Origin: Ectocarpus siliculosus
Lineage: Eukaryota > Sar > Phaeophyceae > Ectocarpales > Ectocarpaceae
Reading direction: 5' to 3'
NCBI GenBank assembly: GCA_000310025.1
Contig: FN649743.1
Coordinates: forward strand, 113,757 to 177,756
Length of the DNA: 64,000 nt
The notes beneath the pieces are model-generated. The model was not told the DNA's origin and did not search any database. It saw only the letters and a list, made by a program, of their open reading frames with translations. A program made the translations under genes and the position numbers. Shown here one piece after another: positions 12,559 to 23,321 of the stretch. Positions within the stretch are counted from its first letter, which is position 1. The number at the start of each line of letters is the position of its first letter.

Positions 12559-15500
12559 ATGGGAGAGGTGCCGATCAACCCTACAGGGTTCGCCCATGGT
12601 TTCCGTCCACTCGAAGGTGACCACCCTCCGGCAACGCCGACCCAGCGAAATGCAACAGCAGCCTCGCAGTCAGTACAACATGCTGGGAGCTTTCTGAGTG
12701 CGATGAGCCAACCGCCGACGCCGGCAGGAGCTCACGAAGGTGCCGGGGTTATGGGGTTGGGTCCTTCGAGAAAGAGACGGCGACTGCCAGGGCCCCTGGC
12801 GTTCTTGCAACACGGAGCTGGGTGAGGGCACCCGTGAATTTTAAACTTTTGAACTGGTTCCCCCGCATTCTCTACAGTGGTTGTACGGTATCTCCGGTCC
12901 GGGCTTGCAGGCGGCGGTTGGTTGTCTTTTGGCCTTGTAAAACTGAAACTACCACAAGCGGACGCGGTCTTTTCCCCAGTTTGTCCCTCAGGAACGTTGC
13001 TACCATTCTAAACATGTTGCGAATTCCCGCGACCTGGCAACGGCGTACAGCAGTACCGAGTGCGGCTCTCAAAATTTCAAAATATCATGTATTAAGAAAA
13101 ATAAAAAAAAATAAAAATTAAATTTCACAACCACGACCCGGGGCGCACACTTTGTCCTCACACCGGCACTTCACACACCGCGACCAGCGACCGGCGAGAG
13201 TTTGTTTTTTTTCCGTGGGGGTTGATGGAAGATGGTGGAGAGATAGACCTCCCGGGCGCCTCCTTTTCGTGCAGAGACTTGTCGTTTGGTTTGTTAGTTT
13301 TTTGTGTTCGATGGCCATAGCTATTTGTCACCTCTTGTGCGGGCAAGCATGTTGCATCTTGACCACAGCACGTACATTTGTAGTACTTTTTTTTTTAGAC
13401 GGAACTGCACTGCTGCTGTCTCCAGTGCATAGTACAAATAAAAAAAAGCATCTACTTGGGACAAGTTGGGAGTGTATTAGTAGAGCCGAGTAGCTATCCG
13501 TCCTTCCACCAATCACATGTCGATATGGTAGGATATTTTGCAGGACAGAGACAGACGAATGGGCGATGGTCGCCGCCGAGGGGGAATCCCCCGAAAGACG
13601 CAGCACAGCAGCAGCACACACACGTAAACACACGAGACCACCAGCACAGCAGCACACGAGGCTGTTGTAGACCACAAACAGCAAAAGGCACATATCATTG
13701 GAGGCGTCGGGTGCGACTGTCAGAACCCGTTGCCTACTGTTGGCAGCATAAGCGAGGGAGGCGACACAGGTCAGTTTGTTGTCTGTCTTCACCTGCGGGC
13801 GGATCTTTTGAGCTTCCCACACAGATGCACCCCCAAAACAGAGACAACGAGACGTACACACTGCTGAAGGCCAACGTTGGTCAAAGGTACACATCGTACG
13901 AGGCGTCGGGAGTGATATTTGAAGCCCGTTACCTGCTGCTAACAGCGTATTAGCGAGGGGAGCAGGTGCACTCAAGTCAATCAATCTGCGGTCTGTCTTC
14001 GTCTGTCTGCAGGCCGATTTTTTTATCCACGACAGATGCACCCCAAAACAGAGAGACAATGAGACGTACACACTGCTGTAGGCCAAGGGCGACCAAACAC
14101 ACACACCATAGGAGGCGTCGGGAGCGATTTATCGGGCCCGTTGCCTGCTGCTAGCAGCATAAGTGAGGGAAGCAAGTAGTGCACACATCCACACAGCAGC
14201 AGTAGCAAGCAGCTAAATTGATGAGAGCTTCGTCCACACCAACCAAACAACGCTCTCACCCGTCCCCGCGCTGCTACACAGCAGAAAGAAGACCTGCAAG
14301 TTCGTCTGACTGGTGGTGTCGAGTGAGGTGTGAGCGTGTGCAGTGGCAGTGGTGGCATCTGTGTGATGGCTTCTCCATCCGTATCTATCTCCGCCTCCTT
14401 GCCTCTCTCTCTCTCTCCGCCCTTTCCTTTTCGCGCTTCGAGCGAAAAAAATTAATTGATTTTTGTTGGACTCCTATGCATCGGAGGTTAGCCTATTTTT
14501 TGGCGCAACAGCAGTGACCGTCCTGCAACACGGTGCACGGTGCTAGTCAACCCTTCAGTCTGGTAACTCCCGCGGGAATTGATTGTCTACCTAAACATGG
14601 CTTGACACAGCCCTGACACATGACATCCCGAACAACAGCGGCTGGTCCAGAAAGGCGCGCGGTTGTTGGAGCTGCGTTTAGGGTAGAGGAATTAATTCCG
14701 TGTTTTCGTGCTGGGTCATGGATTGTTGCCAGTCTACTGTACCCCCGTTTCGTCTGCTTTGTAAGGGCAGTATGCCCTCCCTTTAATCACACGCGATATT
14801 ACTGCCGATGTGCGCGTGTCTGGTGGCCTTTTGCACATTCCACCTCAGGAGCGCAGGGCAGCAGGACGGCGGCGGTGTTTCCGACGACGAGAGCGCGCAA
14901 CGGCGCCTGAGCAACGATAGCGATCCGAACGAGGGCGAGGCCGGGGGCGGACACTTCACGAAAGGGCCGTGGTTGTCGTTGTGCTCGGCCATTGACGCCC
15001 CCATCGCGGAGGAGGGAGCGAGTGGCAGCAAGGGTAAGGCCGTGCCCGCTCTGTTCTTGTTCTAGAAACTGTACGCCTGCGCCGGTGGTTCGCTTTGTGC
15101 GCAATACGCGCGAGCACGCTCGTGCCTAGGCTATTGGTCCTGCTCATTGAGGCGCACGTGTTGTCTGGTGGTTGTTTTTGTGCTTGACAACCGATGCCCC
15201 CTTTCACGGGAGTGGTTTTGGGTGATGGCGTAGGTGGGCCGCGACGGGAGGGTTGAAGGGTCGAAAGGTGATGGGAAGATCAATAATTCGGTGTTTCGTC
15301 GTGTTCTAAAGTGTCTGAAGGGTTTGGACCGGTCAGGTGTCGCGCAGCGTGCGTTCGTGCGCGCCCTGTGAGACAAGAACGTAGAGGCGACAGCAAAGGT
15401 ACGGCGGAGGGGTGTTGGACCCTTTTGCGTTCGGTGCTTAGACTCTGCATGCCCACTTTCGTGAGTATTTCTCTGGGCCCTTTGGGGATTAGTTGGAGTC

Positions 15501-18500
15501 TCGCCGGTTTCTACGTTAACTTATGGAAGGACCTTCAACTCGCCATCATGCTCTGGCCCTCCCAATACCAACCGGTGACTTAGACTTGCCCCGACGTTTT
15601 TGCGATCCACGCTTGACTTGTTCTCTCTGCGAAACGATCAGCGGTACAAGCGTTTCTGCGGGGAGCCGTGTCCCCGATGTTGGAGGTCCTCGCCGGAGAC
15701 TTTGATCTGCGCGTGCCGGTCGTGACCGCCGTCATCGACTCCTACACGAAGCTCTCAATCAGTGACGTTGTCGTTGAGCTCGTGGTGAGTAGAGTGACTT
15801 GATTTCACAACTCTCTCTCTAAGGTGTTACATCCTTGCTTGCTTACAGCTGGTAAGGAAAGATGTACCACGTCGCTTTGCTGCTGCCTCTGCTGCTGCCG
15901 CTGCTGCTGCCGCCGCCGTTGTTCTTACCGTTGCCGTTGTAGTCGTCGTTATATTTTGTTCCGCCCCCTTATCGCACGTCGGAGGGATTTTCGAAACAAT
16001 GACCGCACTTACCTGCCAATGCCGCAATGGGTCCGATTGCAGGACCCTTCAGGAAGAATAAAAGGACACCTGCATCCGGGCTGCTTGGAAGAGCACGGCC
16101 CCTCCTTGGGCCCAGGCGCGGCACTGCTACTTAAAGAAGTGGGTAATGAAAAGAGAGAAGTAACCGTCTTCTTGGAGCGTTGAGCGACCTGTCCGTGATT
16201 TGACGTAGTCGGAACTTTTCGTGTCGAACATTTGTGTTTTTTCGTGTGTCTCCGCTTTCTCTCACGAAATTGACGACCGGTCGCCCCATCGCCCGTACTC
16301 GGCCCGATTCTTATCTGTTACAAGGTGTCTATCTTCGTGTCGGGACCCGGCACTACCCGATTGCTCAACGTGCATCCCGATTGCGTCCTCGCCGTGTTTC
16401 CGGCGGACACGTCCCCACCAGCGCCTTCGCGTTTGGAGTGGCTCACAACTTGCGGTGGGTCGTAGACGCTCAAACGTGCGAAACGATGATATCATAATCT
16501 TCGAACCCCTTCCGACTGTTCGCGGGTTTGCTGCCGGCACTGCATTGGCACCCCTCCCTCGATCCACGACCATGTGCTTTTGAGTAGACATCGACAGTGC
16601 TCTGCAGGGGCCAAACCCGCGAAATCCTTGTCGTGATACTGGTTGGTAGTGCTCCGGCTAGTTCTCCAGGCTATCGAACAGCAAGCAGTAGTCTGAAGTC
16701 GGTAGTGCTCTCACCAACTTATTTGATTGAATGTACGATTAGTACGAGGCGGCCTGTATCCCCACCTTGCTACATAAGGTTTCTAGAGTTCCTGTTCCAC
16801 GAAGATAAGCTTCCAAGACAACTGCTTTGCCAGCTTTTCTTTTTGGCGTGGACTGCACACGCCCTAACTAAGCCTGTGATGTCTTCGGGCTGTTTTGTTT
16901 CTTTGCAGACCCGCCGTTCACGCCGCAGGCAGTGCCCGATTCTGGCAACGGCAGACCCACTCCATACGACCCTTCGAGTAGGACACCACCTCCGCCCACC
17001 ACCCCGACGTCGGCGGCGACGAGACAGAGAGGGGAGGGGTTCGACCGACGAAGACCACGAGCACCGGCCGCCCGACAAAGTCCCGACTATGATCAGCAGC
17101 AGATGACGCCACGGTTGAGCCATCCGGTCCGTCTGTCACCACAGCGTTTGCGTACGCAGGAGGAAGATCAGCACGGGGAGCATCGGCAGACCCGGCGCCA
17201 CCTGCTAGCAGACAAAGCCAAGGGCGAGCGGCAAGGGCGGCAGAAGCCACCACAACCGAGCCCAAAGAGCAGAAACGCACCGCAAGAAGTCGGGAGTCGG
17301 TCCTCGGTTCTAACTCAGGGCAGTAAAGAGATGCTGCCGCCCTCCCCGTCCCCTCCCCTGGGTGGATCGAGCCCTCCTGGGATGTTCTCTGAGTCGCAAT
17401 CACCGTCGCCATGGGAGTACCAGATCGCCCTCGGGCAACACCGTGACGATTCCAACGAGGAGGGACAGGCACAGGGAGACGAAGGTGTAGCAGCAGCGGG
17501 CGACACAGCACCTCCCAGAGCTTCGGCTGGCAACAACGGTGCAGCAGCGGCGCGGGCCGGTGAGGATTCGACGGGCGAAGACCGTGGTCCTTACGTCCGT
17601 GGTCCTTCGAGAGGTGGAATTTCGGCGGACGATGGGCAGATGCGGGGTCTTGTGGACTTCCCAGATCCTCCTCGAGAAAGGCAGAGGGACGGCGACAGTT
17701 CCCGGGCTGCTGCTCCCGGCGCAGGCACGCATCAAGCGTCGTGCGTTGGAACACCGGACACCGACCATTGCGGCAATGTCGGCAGTGACGTGGAGCAGGC
17801 GAGGGGTGCCAGTACGTCAGCGACGGCTACCGGTTCTTACAACGCCACACTGGATGGTTTGCGCCGTCGTCTAACACCCGTGCCCGATCATGGGGGCGGT
17901 TCGTCTCCTGGGGTTGTGGCGGGTGGGTCAACATTTGTCCCTATTTCCGAAGACGAGAGAGCGGAGGGTGGCGGAGGTGCAGAAGGTGGGCCACAGCCAC
18001 GGCGAGGCGAAGAGAAGGATCAGGAGGAAAACGTCCGGCTCAAGGCAGCAGGCGGCTCTTCCTCCATTTGGACCGACCTTGACGGCCTCGCTAGCAGCGA
18101 CGACAGCAGTGATGATGAGGGGGTTAGTACCAGGTCAACGGCATTCCCTGGACGACACGGCTTGGCTGCTTCAAACGGCTCCGGAAATATCGCAGGACAA
18201 GAACAGCCGTTGCCACAGCAGCAGCCACATCAACGGGAGGAAAGAGTGGGAGCCGAGAAGGGGAACGGAAATTGCGACCTCGAGGAAGTTAACGCTCTGT
18301 TCTGCTCCAATGGTCCCGACAAACCTACTGGCAGCGAGCAAGGTGCCGTAGCAGAAGCGGAAGACTCAAACAAGCTTAACACACCGACAACCGCGGTGGC
18401 AGCAGCGCCTGGAGTAGCGTTAGGTCGTGCCGCTGCGGGGAGAGGCGAAACGCTCTCTCTCTTCGGGGGTGGTGTGAGCAACGCTGCAGATGCCGAGCTG

Positions 18501-18530
18501 CTCGATGCGGCACTAGACGACAGTGAATAA
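12559..18530 (+). CDS. HROB: HROB (C17orf53/MCM8IP) homologue, OB-fold recombination factor
   Basis: Animal HROB recruits and stimulates the MCM8-MCM9 helicase during homologous-recombination DNA synthesis in the nucleus. Exons 12559-12821, 14849-15033, 15642-15784, 16043-16138, 16325-16454 and 16909-18530 join in phase to 812 aa. The start ATG follows an in-frame TGA. Family marks in order: a basic RRRLPGP motif (about residues 73-80, like RRFPGPAG of animal HROB); FTKGPWLSLCSAI (about 123, like FGRGPWLTMKSAL); VPVVTAVIDSYTK (like VPNMAVMIKSLTR); DPSGRIKGHLHPGCLEE (like DPTGEMQGTVHRLLLE); LGPGAALLLKE (like LKPGSVLLLKQ); and LNVHPDCVLAVFPAD (like LNVTPNNLVHIYSPD). Oddity: in animals the OB region is near the C-terminus; here it ends near residue 272 and a 540-residue low-complexity tail follows, ending in an acidic ELLDAALDDSE. 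The first intron (2 kb) holds tandem repeats. Assignment rests on recall of the family, not a search. Confidence 0.85.
13690..14165. repeat. Three diverged tandem copies of a roughly 205-bp unit in HROB intron 1
   Basis: The landmark ggcgtcggg followed by a cccgttgcc/cccgttacc block recurs at about 13702, 13901 and 14110. In each copy it is followed by gtctgtcttc, then a cagatgcacccccaaaacagag-like block, then gacgtacacactgctg. Copies differ at many positions, so the expansion is not recent. No protein is encoded. Confidence 0.6.
15870..15945 (+). repeat. CTG/CCG-rich trinucleotide tract in HROB intron 3
   Basis: An imperfect run of gctgctgcc-type triplets lies between exons 3 and 4 of the HROB homologue. 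It creates open frames on both strands that are not genes. Confidence 0.7.
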
Positions 18531-18786
18531 TTCTGCTCTCTCAAAGAAGCTGAGAGAGGCACCTCGTGTGCAATGCTTGTAAGCCCCGCCACGAGCACCA
18601 GGCAACTTGACGTGTACGCTGTAATGCAAACCCCTCTAACAACGATGGCACCCATACACAACTCGGTCGAGTGTAGGCAGAGGCTCGTAGTCTTAGATTC
18701 AGACGTTTAACGCCCACGGAACTCATCGCGTTGAAGTACGGATGCTACATTTCTGAACGACAACCCTAGCATTTTCGGCATCTGTG
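18531..18786. other. Short intergenic region between convergent genes
   Basis: Only about 256 bp separate the HROB stop codon (+) from the J-protein stop codon (-). The two 3' untranslated regions must be short or overlap. Confidence 0.7.
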
Positions 18787-21700
18787 TCAAGATCTTGGTC
18801 GCCCGAACAAGAGTCGCGCGGTGCCGCGCGCCCCGAATCCAACCATGATCCCCACCGCGTTACCCAAGACCAACCCGCCCACCACCGCGGGCAGGGCACT
18901 AGCTCTCTCCCCCGTCCCTCCCTCGAGTCGCCTCGCCTTCAGCCACGAGCCGCCCGCGGCAACTGCACACCCCACGCCCCAAAAAGAGGCATTAACGGCT
19001 CCCACCACAAAAAGGAACTGAGATATGGCGCCCCCCGTGGCGGAAAGCGAGAGCGGAACGAGTCGTCCAACGGTGCCGGAGCCGATGAGATCGCCCGGGG
19101 ATGGCTCGAGAGCGGCCCCGTACTTGTCGTACCTGAATGGTTAGGGAGGCAGAGCGTGGCAGAAAATATGCACCGTTAGAGAGAAAACGCGAAGGGTGAT
19201 GGTGACAGCTCAGGATGTCGCTATGATGACATCTAGACTCTGTAAGGCGTGCACTCGAACGAGAGGGAGAAGAAAAGTCGCAATCGCCATGTTGGATCTA
19301 TGTATCTCCGGTGGATCGCCAGGTACAGCAGTGACCCCCAGTGTTTGCGTCTGAAAAAGGAAGATGTTGTTGGCGCGGAAGACAACACAATTGTGCTGTT
19401 GAGGCCGTCGCTCGTGTATACGAACGTTTTTTTTTGCCGTCTGAGAAACCTTCGAAAACGCGACTACAGGCACGAGAGAAGCGTAGTCGCCCATACTGTT
19501 TGGTCTCCAGACCACAGTCTGGACCTGCTCCCCACCAATCCTCAACGAGACAGGCACGACTTCCGCGGCGGTGAAAAAGTAGCATAAATGAGGCACCTGA
19601 TATGAAAACGGAGACAATACACCTATTCAACCAATTTACACGCATTTCGGCTTTGTTGTGACGCACATCGGCTCTGTGATACTGGAGAGGTATTCCGACG
19701 ATATTACCGACCACGTATGTGAACATCCAAGAAAGGGGCCAGAAAAACACGAGCGCAGTGTTCGCATACTCAACCTGTTCAGGAATGGCTCCATCGGCGG
19801 AGCACTCCCGTTTGGTGACCCGAAAGACAAAATGTGGCCCAACCAACGCCACCCTGAGCCCAGGTTCAATGGGGAGTTTAGGAAAAACGTTTCCTTTTGG
19901 GGTCAGACACAAGGTCCAGAAAAACATGCTCAGACAAACAATGGCATCAAAAGATCCGAAACGAGTCTCAGATTTATTTCGGGATGACGTGGCAACGGCC
20001 CGCCGCTGATTGGCCGAAAGACTCGCGCGCGCCGTTCCCCACGCCTCTTCTTCTCCCCAAGAAAGAAATTAGGTTGGCTTGGTTGGCTGCTACCGTCTAT
20101 CATCCAAGATGCCAAGAGCATCTAGTGGGGGTGTTGTTACCGCAGAGAAATGCCCTGTAAAGGCTTCTTGCAAGCAAACTCTCAGCCGCGCAGGTGGCGT
20201 CCTGTTTCAATCAACCGAAACAGAGGCGGCGGTCAGCAGCAGCTAGCTAGCTGCAGCCGCAGCAAGGGGCAGCAATAGCAGCTTCAACGAGCGATTTTCC
20301 AGCAGCATTCCAAAACGCAACAGCTGTGTAGCGGAGACGGCGCCGATAGAGAGCAACACAAGGCAACTCTTGGGCCACCTCCCAGTAGTTCGAGTGGGCT
20401 ACAGCTCATGGTATGAGTGTTCTCCTGAACTAGCTGTAGGCAAGACAGTTGCTCTTTTTCAGGCTGCTGGTGAACCTTGTCTTATCCCATCCTCCCCTCG
20501 GTTCCTTCCACAACGATCACCACATAGTTACACATTAAACGCACACCGCCCGCATTGGAGGAGGAGCAGGTCTGTCTGTCCAGTGGTGGTGACATGAGGC
20601 TCGGACGAGTCTGTACCCTGCGATGCCATCTGTTGTGGTTTACTGTACTCTGCTGCTGCTAAAAAATCTAGACCTGCTGAACAGGAACCCACGCCTCTGA
20701 TAAAGCGGGGGTGGTGAGAGGTGTTTGCCTGAGCCCTGCGTGCAAAGTGGGGCCGTCCCAGACAAAAAAATGCGTTACCACCTACAATATTAAACGAATT
20801 TGACCCTCGGTTTGTCTGGGCCATATATCTGATGACCCAAAAAAAACTTCCGAAACGGTCTTTTAAAGCTGTATATGAACGAAGTGCCAAAAAAAAAAAT
20901 CGAGATCTGCGAGATCTGATTGGTCGAATATCTGCTACCTCCTGACGACGCCGTTTGATTTGATGGAAGTTCCTCTGCCTGGGAAGAAGTCCCCGGGGGA
21001 CTTTTTTCTTCAAAATCAAAATCAAAGAGGCAAGGAGTTCAAGACTTCGAAGGCTTGGAACACCTGCCGTATATTAACGAAGCTTGGAGCACCTGCCGCG
21101 AGGCCGCTGCAAAGCAAGTGTACGACACGACCTGCTGTCCACTGCTCGTTGAAGGACTATCAGCACCCTACCACCGACACCATGGCCGTTATTTGTAGCC
21201 AGAAGACTCTGCTAGCCGGCAAGCCAAAAACCGTGCCGGCTCGTTGGGTGCTCGAGGAGAAAATGTCGATCGTGACAAGTGTTGAACGGACTGACGATCA
21301 GAACAGGGCTGCACGACTTTGGCGGGCTGTTCCGTGCGGGACAGGGTAGTTGCAACCTTTTTTCTCCACACCCAAGGCGTCTAACCTTGTACGAGAAAGA
21401 TGGTGGGTAGAGCTACTTCCCGTCGCGTGGCATTGCTAATGGTTTTGCTTCCTCCTTCGAAGAGTTATCGCTGAAAAACTAAACTATGAGCAGACATTCG
21501 GCGCGAACTTGAAGTAACCGCTCTCTGACGTGGATATTTTAGGATCAACCAAAACTATTTTCCCTATACGCACGATACCCCACGGTAGCAGACCTTGGGC
21601 TTGAAAGATAGAGCAGAGAGGTACCTCCCGCCGCGTGGGGTTGCTGTTGCTGTTGCTTCCTCCTTCGGAAATTTATCGGTGGATAACCAAACCCGTGGCG

Positions 21701-22796
21701 GCCCAAAACACCGAATTTGAAGTGACCGCTCGCAACCGTTGGCATTTTTGCTTGAAAACAACCTTTCTTTTCCGGCGCATTCGGCACCTCACGGCGACAA
21801 ACCTTGGCATTGCCCACGCCCATGTTACCGCTCCTTCCGTTGAGTACTTGGCGAGATATCGGCTAACACGTGAACTAAAGAGCGCAAAACCCACCCTAGA
21901 AAAATCACCGCTTCGCTGCTGGCTTTTCCCCTGGCGCCAGGTCTTTTTGATTTTTTGTGTCATCTGTATCCTATCCTCGTTAACATACACGACCCTCTTT
22001 TTTCAGTTTTCCACGATAAAGCATTTTGATTTTGACCACATTGTCCACATTTAGATTTAGATTTTTGGCACTTTGTTAATACACGGCCTAAGTGCCGAGA
22101 GAAGAAGAAAATAGGGCACAACACGGACCAGAAGAGGTGGGTAGTGTACGATGATTCCACAGCAACACAGGCAGCGGATAGGCGCTCTTGATTTGGCAAC
22201 GTTAGTATGTTTGAGAGACGCACGCCTTCATATGGTATGGGTTTGACTTACCGCTCTCGCAAGACAGGATCCCGTAGCACGTCGTGGGCCTTGGTGAGTC
22301 TTCGGAATGACGCCGGGTCTCCGCCCTTGTCGGGGTGTACAGAGAGAGAGACCCTGCGGTATGCCCTGCACGGATCGATCGTGTGGCCATCATGCAGCAA
22401 GATGAGTTTCGCGGTTTGCTTGGTTCACCCGTCTGTCACGCTGCGGCATAGTGGTCAGGTAGAGACGGCACACTGCTGTACCTTCAGGGTTGCGAGAGAG
22501 TTTGATGGGATAAGTTGGATGGCCGATAGACACTCCACAGTAGTGTCACCATGGCGAAAGCGCCCAAAATCAACAAGATTGAGACACATGGATGGCGTGA
22601 AGACGGTCGAAGGTGAGCAGAGCGTGCGTTTACTACTGCGGCTGGGCTGACCTGCTGTAGGGGACTGAAGCAATTGTAATGTCATCGCAAGGAAAATGGT
22701 TGAGCTACACACTCACTTGGAGATTTCTTCGGTGGTCGCAGTCCTTCCCACCCCCAAAATGCTGTAGTATGTCTCGAAGGCGTCAACACCTCTCAT
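18787..22796 (-). CDS. Small J-domain (DnaJ-like) membrane protein
   Basis: Co-chaperone predicted to stimulate an Hsp70 at a membrane surface. Exons 22796-22717, 22365-22252 and 19132-18787 join in phase to 179 aa; the start is the first ATG before the J domain. The J domain spans about residues 7-70: YYSILGVGRTATTEEISK (helix I and start of helix II), AYRRVSLSVHPDKGGD with the essential HPD at about 37-39, then FRRLTKAHDVLRDPVLRE completed by RYDKYG at the exon 2/3 junction. The correct join across a 3.1-kb intron is supported by phase and by the conserved RYDKYG end of J domains. Exon 3 then encodes two glycine-rich hydrophobic stretches (about residues 84-115 and 138-165), probably a membrane hairpin, and ends LLFGRPRS-stop. 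No zinc finger or G/F region. The target organelle cannot be told. It diverges from the kinesin gene. Confidence 0.8.
21370..21720. repeat. Two diverged direct copies in J-protein intron 2
   Basis: The block at about 21395-21490 (gtagagctacttcccgtcgcgtgg, then ttgcttcctccttcg and ttatcg) recurs at about 21608-21705 with gaggtacctcccgccgcgtgg, ttgcttcctccttcgg and tttatcggtgg. Spacing is about 210 bp. Non-coding. Confidence 0.5.
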
Positions 22797-23321
22797 TACT
22801 GACGAATTCGCCCTCTTGGGGAAGGGGGTGAGACGGCAAGAATGACACGCACCGCTGCACCGATCCTCCGATGCTGCGTGCCGAGTGCCGAACAAAAAAG
22901 CGGCGCAACATACTGGGTTCTCGGGCTCATTGTCCCCGTTTCGGCTTCGACCTACGCCAACACGCGGCGGGATTACACACCACGGGCTCTTCGGTAATTT
23001 GCTGTTCACGGCGGCACGGCGCCGTCGAAGTCAGAACACCAAGTCCCTCTCAGCGCGGAACGCGCTTGTGACTGCCAATGCAGCACCGGCCCCTCTGCAC
23101 CAAATCATCGATCGAGCAAAATATCGGTCGCTAACGGAGAGTGTAGCCTACAGATAGCAGTGAGCGGAGAACCTTTTTCGTTCATGTATCACGTCGCCGA
23201 CACACACTTCTGCCTTACCAGCCGTCTGCAAGGAAAATATCGATAGAGAGGACCAGCGACGGCAGTGTGAGGGCAGCCCTCGACGTGTTCCCATTAAGGT
23301 GGGCACAAACTCACAGTCAAG
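22797..23321. promoter_or_regulatory. Shared upstream region of divergent J-protein and kinesin genes
   Basis: This 525-bp segment lies between the two start codons, so it should contain both 5' untranslated regions and both promoters unless unseen 5' exons exist. No TATA box or other element stands out; the call rests on position only. Confidence 0.45.

Noticed and set aside
16919-17754. Long reverse-strand frame opposite the last HROB exon
   Set aside because: Shadow of the low-complexity + strand coding exon; no motif of its own.
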